DNA from: Geoalkalibacter sp.
Lineage (GTDB): Bacteria > Desulfobacterota > Desulfuromonadia > Desulfuromonadales > Geoalkalibacteraceae
Length of the DNA: 64,000 nt
Direction of reading: 5' to 3'
Assembly: GCF_030605225.1 (NCBI RefSeq)
Contig: NZ_JAUWAV010000018.1
Location: 1 to 64,000, forward strand
Shown here one piece after another: positions 42,638 through 52,410 of this stretch. A program made the position numbers and the translations under genes. The first letter of the stretch is position 1. Each line of letters begins with the position of its first letter. The notes beneath the pieces were generated by a model. The model had not been told where the DNA came from. It saw only the letters and a list, made by a program, of their open reading frames with translations, and ran no database searches.

Positions 42638-44350
42638 TCAATCCACTTTGAGCACCGCCACTTCGTGCGGCGCGAGGGGCACCTGCACGCAGGCGCGGCC
42701 GCCGGAGTCGGTCACCGCGAAGGTGCGGTCGGGGCGCAGCAGATCGCGCAGGTGGGTGCCAGGAGCGCTCAAATTGCGATCGACGGTGATGAAATCCCGG
42801 CGCTCCCGCGCGTCCAAATTGAGGCACACCAGCACCTCGTCGCTGTCGAGAATGCGCGAGTAGGCCAGGGTGCAGCGCCCGTCGAGGGGATGGCCGAAAT
42901 CCTGGCCGTTGCCGGAAATCTCACGAAAATACTGTCGTCCGTAGCGTAGCGCCGGCTGCTTGGCGCGCACCTTGGCGACGGCGCGGATGCCGCGATAGAT
43001 GGGATGAGCGGGGTTGAAGAAATGCGCGCCGCTGGTGTTGAAGGCTCCCCATTGCCCGCCGAACATGCACTCGCGCAGGTAGCGATCGTCCGGCCCCGCG
43101 CCGTCGAAGCCCTGCTCGGTGCCGTAGTAGAGACAGGGAACGCCCTGGGCGGTCAGCAGATAGGCGCAGGCCAGCACCGCCTGCTGGGGAAAGGGGCTGC
43201 CGGCGAGGAAGCGTTTGTGGTCCTTGCCCACCTGATCGTGATTGTCGACGAAAGTCACGAAATAGCGCCCCGCCTCGCCGTGATCGCTGTACACCTGACG
43301 GAAGGCCTCGTAGCGCAGGCGCAGGGCGGCCGGATCGGCCAGCCCCTTGATCACGTCCTCAAGCACGAAATACAAGGGGAAATCGAGCGCCGCGTGCAGG
43401 GCGGGGAAGCGCTCGCTGGTGCCCTCGATGCGGCTGTTGCGGCCGATGTATTCCTGAATGAGGGCATCCTCGCCGACGATCTCGCCGAACAGGAAGAAGT
43501 TGTGCTTGCCCACGCGCTTGGCGTACTCGCGGATGGCATTGCAGAAGATCGCCGTGGCCGAGCTCTCCATGTGCTTGACGGTGTCGATGCGGAAACCATC
43601 GACATCGCCGTTGACGATCCAGTATTTGTACGCCTTGATCAGCGTATCGAGGACGCGCGGATTGGGCAGATCAAGTTCCTTGAGGCTGAAGAAATCTCCA
43701 TCGCGGGCCTGCGCCGGATCCTGCCAGTCGACGATTTCGCCACGGCGCTTGAACAACTCGGGATCCTGCAACTCCACCGGCCAGATGGCATCCTCGCGCT
43801 GGAAACCCGCCGCCGGATCTTGCTGGCGCCAGAAGCCGAAGGGAAATCGCTGACCGCCGCTGTAAAAATAGGGATGGCCGCCCGGATAGCCCCAGACATC
43901 GCCGCTGTGGTTGAGCACGATGTCGAGGATCACGTACATGCCGCGCTGGTGGGCGGCGGCGGTCAAGGCGCGAAGATCGCCGAGGGTGCCGAAGCGCGGA
44001 TCGATCTGCAAAAAATCCTGGATGCCGTAGCCGTGGTAGGTGTCGTCGAGGTCGAGGCGGTTCTTGAAAATCGGGCTGAGCCAGAGCGTCGTGAAGCCCA
44101 ACTCGCGGATGTAGTCGAGGCGCCGCGTCACGCCGCGCAGGGTGCCGCCCTGGAAACGCCTGCCCTGGGCCGGGTCTCGGCCGATGGGGGTGGCGAGGGG
44201 ATCATAGGCCGGCACGCCGGGCCGGTTGTCGTCGAACCGATCGACGAGCAGAAAGTAGATGGGCTGGTCGCGCCAGTCCAGCGGCGAGGGGTGCAGGGGA
44301 TGATTGGGATGAAAATCGAGATGGGTCGCGGAAAAGGGAGCGGCACTCAT
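42638..44350 (-). CDS. GH13-family alpha-amylase-type glycoside hydrolase
   Basis: A 570-residue GH13 enzyme. Conserved regions are DIVLNHSGD (I), GFRIDTVKHM with the nucleophile Asp (II), FLFGEIVG with the acid/base Glu (III) and FVDNHDQ (IV). The C-terminal beta-sandwich ends in HEVAVLKVD. No signal peptide is visible, so it acts in the cytoplasm, probably on glycogen-derived maltodextrins or trehalose/sucrose-like alpha-glucans. Exact specificity cannot be read. The ATG at 44350 has a ggaggt site. It is monocistronic, divergent from the receiver gene. Confidence 0.9.
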   Translation of the reverse strand: MSAAPFSATHLDFHPNHPLHPSPLDWRDQPIYFLLVDRFDDNRPGVPAYDPLATPIGRDPAQGRRFQGGTLRGVTRRLDYIRELGFTTLWLSPIFKNRLDLDDTYHGYGIQDFLQIDPRFGTLGDLRALTAAAHQRGMYVILDIVLNHSGDVWGYPGGHPYFYSGGQRFPFGFWRQQDPAAGFQREDAIWPVELQDPELFKRRGEIVDWQDPAQARDGDFFSLKELDLPNPRVLDTLIKAYKYWIVNGDVDGFRIDTVKHMESSATAIFCNAIREYAKRVGKHNFFLFGEIVGEDALIQEYIGRNSRIEGTSERFPALHAALDFPLYFVLEDVIKGLADPAALRLRYEAFRQVYSDHGEAGRYFVTFVDNHDQVGKDHKRFLAGSPFPQQAVLACAYLLTAQGVPCLYYGTEQGFDGAGPDDRYLRECMFGGQWGAFNTSGAHFFNPAHPIYRGIRAVAKVRAKQPALRYGRQYFREISGNGQDFGHPLDGRCTLAYSRILDSDEVLVCLNLDARERRDFITVDRNLSAPGTHLRDLLRPDRTFAVTDSGGRACVQVPLAPHEVAVLKVD

Positions 44351-44549
44351 GGCAAACCTCCGGGGAAGACGCCAAAGGGCCTGCCGATGAAACGCAGGTC
44401 GCGGGTGTGTTCAAGGTTAATCCGCCCGGCCCCTCTGTCAAGCCGTCGCCCTTTCCCCTCTCCCGCAAACCTTGAGGGTTTATTCCGACCGCGCTTTCTG
44501 GTAGTGTCAGCCTGATCATTCGCCCCGCGGGGGGCCGCCGGAGACCCTC

Positions 44550-44975
44550 ATGCCAGAACCCTCAGCCACGCCGCAGCGCCGGATTCTCATCATCGACGAT
44601 GATCGCGGTTTTCTCGCCTACCTGGAGAGCTACGCGCGCCGGTGCTGTCCCGATCTCGACGTGCTGACCTGCGACAGCCCGGTGCAGGGGCTGGCCGCCA
44701 TCAGAGCTGATCTCGAACTGCTGCTGCTTGATCTGGAAATGCCGGGCATCGATGGGTTCAAGATGCTCGGCTACGCCGTGGCCAAGGGCCTGAGCAAGAA
44801 CCGCATCATCATCCTTTCGGGCCGCGACGCCGACTACCTGCACCAGCTCTTTCCCATGGGCAGCTGCCTGGCGGTGCTCAACAAGCACGAAGTGCGGCAA
44901 AAGGAAGTGCTGGATATGATTTTTCGCGCCTTGCAGCGCAAATACGGGGCGGAAAACAACGAAAATCCGGATTGA
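44550..44975 (+). CDS. Single-domain response regulator
   Basis: A 141-residue receiver domain. The acidic pocket is IIDDDRG and the phospho-acceptor Asp sits in LLLLDLEMPG; later conserved positions are ILSGRDADY and LNKHE, with Lys at the expected switch place. There is no output domain, so it acts as a phosphorelay intermediate or by protein contact. No kinase is adjacent. Its stop touches the end of the iron transporter ATPase gene on the other strand. Confidence 0.87.
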   Translation: MPEPSATPQRRILIIDDDRGFLAYLESYARRCCPDLDVLTCDSPVQGLAAIRADLELLLLDLEMPGIDGFKMLGYAVAKGLSKNRIIILSGRDADYLHQLFPMGSCLAVLNKHEVRQKEVLDMIFRALQRKYGAENNENPD

Positions 44976-46034
44976 TCAAACGCGGGGAAAAAGCACGATG
45001 TGCCGCACATCGGAGCGAATGCCGATCTTCTCGCCGATGGCGTGATTGCAGTGGCTGGGCACCAGGGCCTGTACCAGATCGCCGCTGGCCAGGCGCAGGG
45101 TGTAGAGGATGCTCGCCCCGCGAAAGTTGCGCCGCACCACCTCGGCCTTGACCGGCCAGTCATCGTCGTGCACCACGTCCTCGGGCCGCACCAGCACGCT
45201 CACCGCGCACTGCGCGACACAGGGCGCGCTGAAATCCCCCTGCAAATCACCCAACCCCGTTTCCACCCTCCCGCCTTCGCGCACCACACCGGGAAGCAAC
45301 ACCCCTTCGCCGACAAAACTTGCCACAAACGGATCCGCCGGACGGTGATAAAGATCATGGGCCCCGGCCCATTGCAGCATCTTGCCGCCGGACATGACGC
45401 CGATTTCGTCGGCCACGGCAAAGGCCTCGTGCTGATTGTGGGTGACGAACAGGGCGGTGGCGCCGTAGGCCTTGAGGATGTCGCGCACTTCCAGCGACAG
45501 GCGCTCGCGCAGGGTGACATCGAGATTGGAAAAGGGCTCGTCGAGCAGCAGCAGATCGGGACGCGGCGCCAGAGCGCGGGCCAGGGCGACGCGCTGCTGC
45601 TGACCGCCGGAAATCTCGTGGGGATACTTGTGCTGTTCCTTTTTGAGGCCCACCAGATCGAGCATCTCGTGCACGCGGATGATCTTCTCACCCTGTTCGA
45701 GCTTGCGCAGACCGAAGGCGACATTGTCGAAGATGCTCAGATGGGGAAACAGGGCGTAATCCTGAAACACCATGCCGATGCCGCGCTTGGCGGGCGGCAA
45801 GGTGCTGCCGGGCGCGCTCACGGTGCGGCCGTTGAGGCGGATTTCTCCGGCGAGCAGGCTTTCGAAACCGGCGATGGTGCGCAGCACCGTGGTCTTGCCG
45901 CAGCCGCTGGCGCCAAGCAGACAGCCGATGCGCCCCTTGTCCAGGCGCAGGGAGAGATTGTCCACCACCAGATGGCTGCCGTAGGCCTGGCTGACGGCGT
46001 CGAGTTCAAGAACGGTCTGGGTCATGGAATTCAT
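44976..46034 (-). CDS. fbpC: Iron(III) ABC transporter ATPase FbpC
   Basis: A 352-residue ABC ATPase: Walker A GASGCGKTT, signature ISGGQQQRVALARAL, Walker B LLLLDEPFSNLD, and a C-terminal TOBE-like region (VLVRPEDVV). It follows the permease gene by 13 bases. A gaaggaagg site precedes the ATG at 46034, which gives the natural start. Together with the upstream permease and binding protein it forms a ferric-ion importer of the FbpABC type. Confidence 0.9.
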   Translation of the reverse strand: MNSMTQTVLELDAVSQAYGSHLVVDNLSLRLDKGRIGCLLGASGCGKTTVLRTIAGFESLLAGEIRLNGRTVSAPGSTLPPAKRGIGMVFQDYALFPHLSIFDNVAFGLRKLEQGEKIIRVHEMLDLVGLKKEQHKYPHEISGGQQQRVALARALAPRPDLLLLDEPFSNLDVTLRERLSLEVRDILKAYGATALFVTHNQHEAFAVADEIGVMSGGKMLQWAGAHDLYHRPADPFVASFVGEGVLLPGVVREGGRVETGLGDLQGDFSAPCVAQCAVSVLVRPEDVVHDDDWPVKAEVVRRNFRGASILYTLRLASGDLVQALVPSHCNHAIGEKIGIRSDVRHIVLFPRV

Positions 46035-46047
46035 TTACTGCCTTCCT

Positions 46048-47733
46048 TCACTTTTCCGCATGGCGCATGAACAGAATGATGGGCACCAGTCCGGCCAGCA
46101 CCAGGGCCATGGCCGGCAGGGCGGCGCGCTGCCACTCGCCCTCGGCGGTGAGCTCGAAAATCTTGACCGCCAGGGTATCCCAGCCAAAGGGCCGGGTCAT
46201 GAGCGTGATGGGCATCTCCTTCATCACATCGACGAAGACGATGGTCGCCGCCGTGAGCAAACCGCCGCGCAGCATGGGCAGATGCACGCGGGCCAGCAGC
46301 GCCACGCCGCGCAAGCCCGAAAGGCGCGCCGCCTCGTCGATGCTCGGCGTGACACGGTGCATGGCGCCATCCACGGGCTTGAAACCGGGGGCGAGAAAGC
46401 GCACCAGATAGGCAAGCAGCATGATCACCACCGTGCCCTGCAGCAGCGGGCGCAGGCGCAAACCGAAAAAGCTCTCCGCCAGTTCGATCAGAGCGTTGTC
46501 GACGGCCGCCAGGGGAATAAAGATGCCGACCGCGAGCACCGCGCCGGGCAGGGCATAGCCGAGATTGGCGACCCGCACCAGAGCGCGCGTCAGGGGATCG
46601 GCGTGGCGGCGCCCCGCATAGGAGAGCACCAGCGCCGTCAGACCGACCAGCCCCGCCGCCGCGAGGCCCAGGGCCACCGAACGCCCCAGAAGGCCGAAAT
46701 AGCGGAGGTTGAATTCCTCGGTGTAGGCCCCCAGAGCCCAGAGGCTGAGTTGCACCGCCGGAATGCCGAAAGCCACCAGCAGCACCATTCCGGCAAAGAA
46801 ACTCGCGCCCCAGGCGCGCCAACCCTTGAGGTGCAGGCGCGTGGTGTGCGCCGATGAGCGCACCGTGGCAAAGCGGCGCCGGGCCCGCAGGCGCTGCTCC
46901 ACCACCACCAGGAGGAATACCAGCAGCACCAGCAGCGAAGCCAGTTGCGCGGCGGCGCTCAGGGAGAAAAAGCCGAACCAGGCTTTGTAGATGGCGGTGG
47001 TGAAGGTGTCGTAGTTGAAGATCGAAACCGCGCCGAAATCGGCCAGGGCCTCCATCAGCACCAGCAGCACGCCGCCGGCGATCCAGGGCCGCGCCATGGG
47101 CAGGGCCACGCGAAAAAATCCTTCGCGGGCGCCGCAACCCAGGGATTCGGCGGCCTCCAGGGCGCGACGTCCCTGGGTCTGAAAGGCATTCTTGGCGAGC
47201 AGATAGACATAGGGATAGAGCGCCAGGGACATGACCAGAATCACCCCGGGCGTGGAGCGCACCGCCGGAAACCAGGCGTCGCGCCCGAACCACTCGCGCC
47301 ACAGGGTCTGCACCGGCCCGGCGTAATCGAGCAGGCCGACGAAGACAAAAGCCAGCACGTAGGTGGGCATGGCCAGGGGCAACAGCAACGCCCAGGAGAA
47401 AAAGCGCCGCCCGGGAAACTCGCAGGTCGCGGTGAACCAGGCCAGGCTCACCCCCAGCAGCAGGGTCAGTCCGCCCACCCCGAGCACCAGCCACAGGGTG
47501 TTGAGCAGCAGCCGCGCGAGCAAAGTCTGGCGTAAATGCTGCCAGATGTCGGCGGCCGGGGTCAGCCAGGAGAAGCCGACCACCGCCAGGGGCACCACCA
47601 CCAGCAGGGCGACAAGCAGGGCGAACAAGCGCCAGCCGTCCCAGAAATTTAAGCGAAAAAACCCGGAGCGCGCGCCCGCGAGGGGCGCGCGTTCCGGGGA
47701 CAGGTTTGTCGTCGCGGAAGAAGGATCGGACAC
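46048..47733 (-). CDS. fbpB: Iron(III) ABC transporter permease FbpB (fused double permease)
   Basis: A 561-residue permease with about twelve membrane helices and two binding-protein-dependent transport domains, as expected for FbpB/SfuB proteins that fuse both half-permeases. EAAESLGCGAREGFFRVALPMARPWI and DEAARLSGLRGVALLARVHLPMLRGG are the two EAA loops. The start is a GTG at 47733, 24 bases after the binding-protein gene. The last helix is followed by a short cytoplasmic end. Confidence 0.9.
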   Translation of the reverse strand: MSDPSSATTNLSPERAPLAGARSGFFRLNFWDGWRLFALLVALLVVVPLAVVGFSWLTPAADIWQHLRQTLLARLLLNTLWLVLGVGGLTLLLGVSLAWFTATCEFPGRRFFSWALLLPLAMPTYVLAFVFVGLLDYAGPVQTLWREWFGRDAWFPAVRSTPGVILVMSLALYPYVYLLAKNAFQTQGRRALEAAESLGCGAREGFFRVALPMARPWIAGGVLLVLMEALADFGAVSIFNYDTFTTAIYKAWFGFFSLSAAAQLASLLVLLVFLLVVVEQRLRARRRFATVRSSAHTTRLHLKGWRAWGASFFAGMVLLVAFGIPAVQLSLWALGAYTEEFNLRYFGLLGRSVALGLAAAGLVGLTALVLSYAGRRHADPLTRALVRVANLGYALPGAVLAVGIFIPLAAVDNALIELAESFFGLRLRPLLQGTVVIMLLAYLVRFLAPGFKPVDGAMHRVTPSIDEAARLSGLRGVALLARVHLPMLRGGLLTAATIVFVDVMKEMPITLMTRPFGWDTLAVKIFELTAEGEWQRAALPAMALVLAGLVPIILFMRHAEK

Positions 47734-47757
47734 CTTGAGCCGTTTCTCGTCTCAGCC

Positions 47758-48765
47758 TCAGCGATAACCGGCGCGATCCATCAGCTTGATGGCTTCGCCC
47801 TGCAGTTCACCGGCGCGCGAGACGTTGATGGGATTCTGCTTGAACTCGCCCCAGGCGGCCACATCGGCATGGGGCGCCACCCTGGGGTTGACCGGGTATT
47901 CCATGTTGGCATCGGCGAAAAGATTCTGCGCCTGCTCGGAGGACAGCCATTCGAGCAGTTTGATCGCCCCCTGGGGGTTGCGCGCATGGCGGGTCACCCC
48001 GGCGCCCGAGACGTTGACATGCACGCCGTTGCCCTGCTGATCCGGCCAGAATAGGGCCAGGGGCAGTTCGGGCTTGTCCTTGAGAAGGCGCCCGAAATAG
48101 TAGGTGTTGACGATGCCCACATCGCCTTGACCCGCGGCGATCGCCTCCATCACCGCATTGTCGTTGGCGAAGGGCGGCGCGGCCAGATTGGCGATCCAGG
48201 CGCGCACGATCTGCTCGGTTTTCTCGACGCCGTGCTCGGCGATCAGCATCCCGACGAGGGACTGATTGTAAACCTTCTGCGAAGTGCGCAGCAAGAGCCG
48301 CCCTTTCCACTGGGGCTCGCCCAGGGCCTCGTAGGTGGAGAGTTCCTCCGGCTTGACGCGCTCGGTGCTGTAGACAAGGGTGCGTGCCCGCAGGGACAGG
48401 CCGAACCACTGGTTGCCCGGATCGCGCAGATGCTCGGGCACGTTGGCCGCCAGCGCCGCCGAGGTCACCGGCTGCAGCAAACCTTCCTCGGCGGCCTGCC
48501 AGAGGTTTCCGGCATCCACGGTCAGCAGCACATCGGCGCGGGTGTTGCGCCCTTCGGACTTGAGACGCTGCAGCAAGGGGCCTTCCTTGTCGGTGACGAA
48601 GGTCACCTTGACGCCGGTCTCGCGGGTATAGGCCTCGAACAGAGGACGAATCAGATGTTCGTTGCGCGCCGAGTAGACCACTACCTCCTCGGCCTGGGCG
48701 GCAACGGGAACCAAGGACAGCAAAACCAGCAGAAGACTGAGCAGCAGGGGAAAACGCACCGACAT
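47758..48765 (-). CDS. fbpA: Iron(III) ABC transporter binding protein FbpA
   Basis: A 335-residue periplasmic protein. The signal peptide (residues 1-25) ends in VAAQAEE. The mature sequence opens with [19 protein letters not shown] and includes the tyrosines of [11 protein letters not shown] that bind ferric ion in FbpA-type proteins. It is the first gene of a three-gene operon with fbpB and fbpC. A ggaggag site precedes the ATG. The upstream promoter carries an inverted repeat that could be a metal-dependent operator. Confidence 0.92.
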   Translation of the reverse strand: MSVRFPLLLSLLLVLLSLVPVAAQAEEVVVYSARNEHLIRPLFEAYTRETGVKVTFVTDKEGPLLQRLKSEGRNTRADVLLTVDAGNLWQAAEEGLLQPVTSAALAANVPEHLRDPGNQWFGLSLRARTLVYSTERVKPEELSTYEALGEPQWKGRLLLRTSQKVYNQSLVGMLIAEHGVEKTEQIVRAWIANLAAPPFANDNAVMEAIAAGQGDVGIVNTYYFGRLLKDKPELPLALFWPDQQGNGVHVNVSGAGVTRHARNPQGAIKLLEWLSSEQAQNLFADANMEYPVNPRVAPHADVAAWGEFKQNPINVSRAGELQGEAIKLMDRAGYR

Positions 48766-48807
48766 GTTGATACTCCTCCAAGTAAACGATCTGGATTTTG
48801 ACTTGCG

Positions 48808-48843
48808 TTTTCAACTTTTACTGAAAAGAGATTTCAAAGTCAA
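48808..48843 (-). promoter_or_regulatory. fbpABC promoter with operator-like inverted repeat
   Basis: On the minus strand TTGACT (48838-48843) and TAAAAG (48815-48820) are 17 bases apart. A perfect TTTTCA/TGAAAA inverted repeat (48808-48813 and 48822-48827) covers the -10 box; it could bind Fur or another repressor. Confidence 0.55.
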
Positions 48844-48858
48844 GTGCCAAATCGCGAA

Positions 48859-48889
48859 GAGGGCGAACCCCGCGACGGAGCTCGCCCTC
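48859..48889 (-). terminator. Hairpin after the pentaheme cytochrome gene
   Basis: Eight perfect base pairs (48859-48866 with 48882-48889) enclose a 15-base loop. It is 24 bases after the cytochrome stop and has a weak T-run, so its strength is doubtful. Confidence 0.5.
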
Positions 48890-48912
48890 TCCCAGCAAGA
48901 AACGATGCGCTC

Positions 48913-50286
48913 CTAAAACCGGACGGCCGTTTGCGCCTTGGCCATTTCCACGCTGACCACCGGCGGCACCGGCTCACCGGTGCGCTGATGAATCTCATCG
49001 AGGGTCGCCTGGCTGAAGGAGCGGTACATCAACCGGGTGTTGACCGTGTAGTCGCCCTTGGCGGGCAGCTTGATGCGATAGACCTCCGTGTCCTTGCCCT
49101 TGGCGGGAATCCGCCGGTCGTAGCCGATGCCCTGGGCGCGCCAGCTCTTGCCCGTCAGCTGGCCGTCTTTGTCGAGAAACAGCAGGCGGAAAAAAGTCGC
49201 GTTGGGATCGACATGATTCTTGCCATCCACCTGCCCGGAGGCATAGACGAGCTTGCCGGCGCTGTCCATCACCTCCACCTGCAGCCACATCTTGCGGATG
49301 TAGGTGGTGCCCGTGGGAATCTTGTGTCCGGCGCCGACATTATGCACATCGACGGTCAGCTCCAGGTTGCCCTCGGCATCAACTTTCTCCGCCACCTTGA
49401 GTTGGGCGGCAGCGCGCAGCATCTCCCGGGACCGCTCGGCCTGCTCCTTGTGGCCCAGTTCATCCTGAATATAGGAACTGCCGCCGACAAAACCGTGAAA
49501 GGCGATGCTGTCGCGCAGCTTGCCCATGCCGGCGGAGCGGCCGGGCGTCGGGGCCACGCCGGGCGTGGGCGTCATATGGCAATTCTGGCAGGTGATGCCC
49601 TGCTTGCCGTAATCGTTGTTCTTCCAATCCTCATAGGTATCGATGATGTGCACGCCGTTGGCGGGATGCACCACCATGTGGCAGGAACCGCAGAATTCAG
49701 CCTTGGTGTGGATGTCGGAGTAAGCCACCTCATGATAGAGGGATTGTCCATCGCCGCGCGGTCCGCGCTTGACCTTGCCCGGCTCGGAGATGTGACCCAT
49801 GTTGAACACCTGGGCGACTCCGGTCACGGTGTGACAGAAGTCGCAGGAAATGCCCCGGCGCGACACGGCGTCGAACTTGCTGCCGTCGGCGGGCGGCAGC
49901 AGGCCGGTGCGTGCGGCGATGGGCGCGTGGCAGGGTCCGCACAGCATGTCGGTGGCGCCTTGGGTCTCCTGATGGGCCAGCTGAAAATCGGCCTGATACC
50001 ACTTGTTTTCCCAGGCGTAGGCATGCATGGACTTGGACCAGGCGTCGTGGATGTCGCGATGGCAGCCCGCGCAGACCTGCGGATTTTCAAAAGAGCCGGG
50101 GGCGAACGCCTGGGGTTTCGCTGGAGCGGCTTCGTTCGCCGCGGCCGCCGGCTTTGCCGCTTCAGCCGGAGCCACCGCCGCCGCTTGCTCGGTGGTCGCG
50201 GTCACCTGGCTTGGGCCGCTGAACATACCGCACCCCGCCGTCAGAAGGGGTAGAGCCGCCATCAGAACCAACCCTCTTCGTTTCAT
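48913..50286 (-). CDS. Pentaheme c-type cytochrome lipoprotein
   Basis: A 457-residue exported cytochrome. The signal peptide ends in the lipobox LTAGC (Cys19). Five CxxCH heme sites occur at residues 72-76, 116-120, 148-152, 199-203 and 233-237 (CAGCH, CGPCH, CDFCH, CGSCH, CQNCH). The second half (about 310-457) lacks heme motifs and looks like a beta-rich domain (DVHNVGAGHKIPTGTTYIRK). This layout is common in Geobacter-type c554-like cytochromes. Anchoring in a membrane and a role in extracellular or periplasmic electron transfer are inferred. The ATG at 50286 follows a gggagg site. Confidence 0.9.
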   Translation of the reverse strand: MKRRGLVLMAALPLLTAGCGMFSGPSQVTATTEQAAAVAPAEAAKPAAAANEAAPAKPQAFAPGSFENPQVCAGCHRDIHDAWSKSMHAYAWENKWYQADFQLAHQETQGATDMLCGPCHAPIAARTGLLPPADGSKFDAVSRRGISCDFCHTVTGVAQVFNMGHISEPGKVKRGPRGDGQSLYHEVAYSDIHTKAEFCGSCHMVVHPANGVHIIDTYEDWKNNDYGKQGITCQNCHMTPTPGVAPTPGRSAGMGKLRDSIAFHGFVGGSSYIQDELGHKEQAERSREMLRAAAQLKVAEKVDAEGNLELTVDVHNVGAGHKIPTGTTYIRKMWLQVEVMDSAGKLVYASGQVDGKNHVDPNATFFRLLFLDKDGQLTGKSWRAQGIGYDRRIPAKGKDTEVYRIKLPAKGDYTVNTRLMYRSFSQATLDEIHQRTGEPVPPVVSVEMAKAQTAVRF

Positions 50287-50470
50287 AGAAAACCTCCCGT
50301 CAATGAACTTAATGAAGCAACCAAATGGGATAAATTTACCCGCGATGCCCAAGATGTCAAACGGCCGGACCCGCAAAAAAAATCGTCCCGGTCCGGCAAC
50401 ACGCAGGCGCGCCGGACAGGGACGAAGGAGTTGGAGTAAGCGGGATGGGCCGAAAGGTTTTCGCGTCGCC

Positions 50471-52150
50471 TCAGTCGGCGGCCGGCACTCCGCCGGTCAG
50501 GGGCAGGGATGCATTCACCGGAGCGCGGCGCGCCGGGCGCGCGATGCCGCGAAAACAGTGGGCCAGATGGCGCACGGGGATTTTTGCGCCGTAGAGGTTG
50601 CCGACCACCGTGGCGAGGATCGACAAAGGCAGGGCCACCACCAGGGGATCGACCACCGTCCAAAGAGTTTCGCCCGCCAAGGAATCCACGCCGAACAGCG
50701 CCTTGCACAGCATCAGCGACTTGGATTCCTTGATGTGCACGAAGAAGATCCAGAACAGGCTCGCCAGGGTGCCCGCGGCAAAACCAGCCCAGGCGCCTGC
50801 GCGGGTCATGCCGCGAAAATAGATGGCGCCGAAGTACATGGGCAAAAACGCCGCCGCGCAGATGCCGAAGAAAATCGCCGTGCCGTGGGCGATGATCGCC
50901 GTGCCGCCCTCGAAGAACACCGGCAGGGCCGAAGCCAGGGCATAGCTCAGGACGATGGCGGAGAACACCGCGACCTTGTTGATCAGCAAGGAATTGCCCT
51001 TTCGCCCCAGGGCGCCCTCGTAAAGGTCACGGCCCAGGGAGGTGCCCATGGTGTGAAACTGGGAACTCAGGGTACTCATGGCCGCCGAGAGCATGGTCAC
51101 CATGAAGATGGCGGCAAACCACTGGGGCATGGCCTGACCAATATACAGCGGGATGATGGCATCAACCTGCTTGCCCGCGGCAAGCAGCGCTATCTGGCCC
51201 TGGGTGGCCGGATTCTCGTAATAGAAAAACACGTTGGCCAGGGGCCCGACAATGAAGGCCACGCCCACCGCCACCAGGATGAACACCCCGCCGATGAGCA
51301 CCGCGCGGTTGAGTTCGCGGTCGCTCCTGACGGTCATGAAGCGCACGATGAGCTGCGGCTGGGCGAGCACGCCGATGCCCACGCCGAGAATGATGGTGGT
51401 CACCACCACCAGCCAGTATTCCGACATGAAGGCCGGAAAGGACGTCCAGCCCGTGTGGCCCTTGGCGCCGAACATGGAAACGGCCAGTTCCTTCATGCCG
51501 GTGAGCCGCTCGTGGGCCTGCGTCACCCCGCCCAGTCGATAGTAGGTAAAGACCAGCAGGGTCACCATGCCGGCGAACATGATGCTGCCCTGAAAGGCGT
51601 CGGTGTACATGACGCCCTTGAGTCCGCCCATCACCACGTACACCGCGACGATGAGCGTCAACACCAGCAGCGCCATCTGGTAATCCACCGCGAGAATCTG
51701 CGAGATGAACTTGCCGCCGCCCATGAGCACCACTGCGGCATAAAGCGGCATGGCGGCGAAAATCAGCAGCCCCGCCGCGCCTTGCAGGCCGCGCGACTGG
51801 AAGCGCAGGCCAATGAATTCGGGAAAGGTGTGGGCGTTGAGATTGGCGCCCATGACGCGCGTGCGCCGCCCGAAGAACACGAAGGCGACGAAGATGCCGA
51901 CGAAAATGGTGAGAAAGGTCAGCCACAGCAGGCCCATGCCGAACACCGCCGCCGCCCCGCCGAAACCGATGATGGCCGAGGTACTGACGAAGGTCGCGCC
52001 GTAGGACATGGCCATCACGAAGGGATGGCTCTGGCGGCCCGCCACCAGATAATCGGACCCCGTGTGGGTTTCGCGCCAGGCCTTGTAGGCCAGACCGGCC
52101 AGGATCAGCAGATAACCGGCGACGACCACGCCGAGCAGCAACGGACTCAT
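50471..52150 (-). CDS. Sodium:solute symporter, ActP-like
   Basis: A 559-residue symporter of the SSS family with about thirteen helices. Conserved segments include YLVAGRQSHPFVMAMSYGATFVS, GGLKGVMYTDAFQGSIMFAG and MTVRSDRELNRAVL. Family members include acetate (ActP) and other monocarboxylate carriers; acetate fits a Desulfuromonadia lifestyle. It is transcribed with the small gene ahead of it, overlapping by four bases. The 184 bases downstream to the cytochrome gene hold no other gene, but a GC-rich inverted repeat with an internal A-run lies near 50365-50397. Confidence 0.88.
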   Translation of the reverse strand: MSPLLLGVVVAGYLLILAGLAYKAWRETHTGSDYLVAGRQSHPFVMAMSYGATFVSTSAIIGFGGAAAVFGMGLLWLTFLTIFVGIFVAFVFFGRRTRVMGANLNAHTFPEFIGLRFQSRGLQGAAGLLIFAAMPLYAAVVLMGGGKFISQILAVDYQMALLVLTLIVAVYVVMGGLKGVMYTDAFQGSIMFAGMVTLLVFTYYRLGGVTQAHERLTGMKELAVSMFGAKGHTGWTSFPAFMSEYWLVVVTTIILGVGIGVLAQPQLIVRFMTVRSDRELNRAVLIGGVFILVAVGVAFIVGPLANVFFYYENPATQGQIALLAAGKQVDAIIPLYIGQAMPQWFAAIFMVTMLSAAMSTLSSQFHTMGTSLGRDLYEGALGRKGNSLLINKVAVFSAIVLSYALASALPVFFEGGTAIIAHGTAIFFGICAAAFLPMYFGAIYFRGMTRAGAWAGFAAGTLASLFWIFFVHIKESKSLMLCKALFGVDSLAGETLWTVVDPLVVALPLSILATVVGNLYGAKIPVRHLAHCFRGIARPARRAPVNASLPLTGGVPAAD

Positions 52151-52302
52151 GGCTTTTGTTCTCCCCGCGCCCGGCGCGAGCGGGTTTCCTCGGGGCAGTG
52201 GCCGCGATTCCAGTTGAGCACCCCGTAGACCACGCAGGCCAGGGTGCTCAGAATGCACAGGGCAAACCCCAGGGGGACGGCGATTCCTTCAAGTCCGAAC
52301 AT
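52147..52302 (-). CDS. Symporter small accessory protein
   Basis: A 51-residue single-helix membrane peptide (MFGLEGIAVPLGFALCILSTLACVVYGVLNWNRG) followed by a charged tail. Such peptides are regularly encoded before SSS-type symporters in Geobacter relatives and are presumed to be a small subunit. The ATG at 52302 has a tggagga site; the frame is open further upstream without one. It overlaps the symporter start by four bases. Function otherwise unproven. Confidence 0.8.
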   Translation of the reverse strand: MFGLEGIAVPLGFALCILSTLACVVYGVLNWNRGHCPEETRSRRARGEQKP

Positions 52303-52410
52303 GACAAAATCCTCCAGCCTGGCCAACCATCGAAAAGGTCGATGACACGCCCGTTTTCGCCGAGCCTTGATTTCCACAAGGTTTTACACGAGAATTCCCG
52401 ATTGATCCAA

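Noticed and set aside
44425-44445. Promoter for the GH13 gene from a TTGACA at 44436-44441
   Set aside because: No acceptable -10 sequence lies at 16-18 bases; kept out of the feature list.
50365-50397. Inverted repeat with internal A-run between symporter and cytochrome genes as terminator
   Set aside because: The T-run on the minus strand falls inside the loop instead of after the stem, so it does not have terminator geometry.
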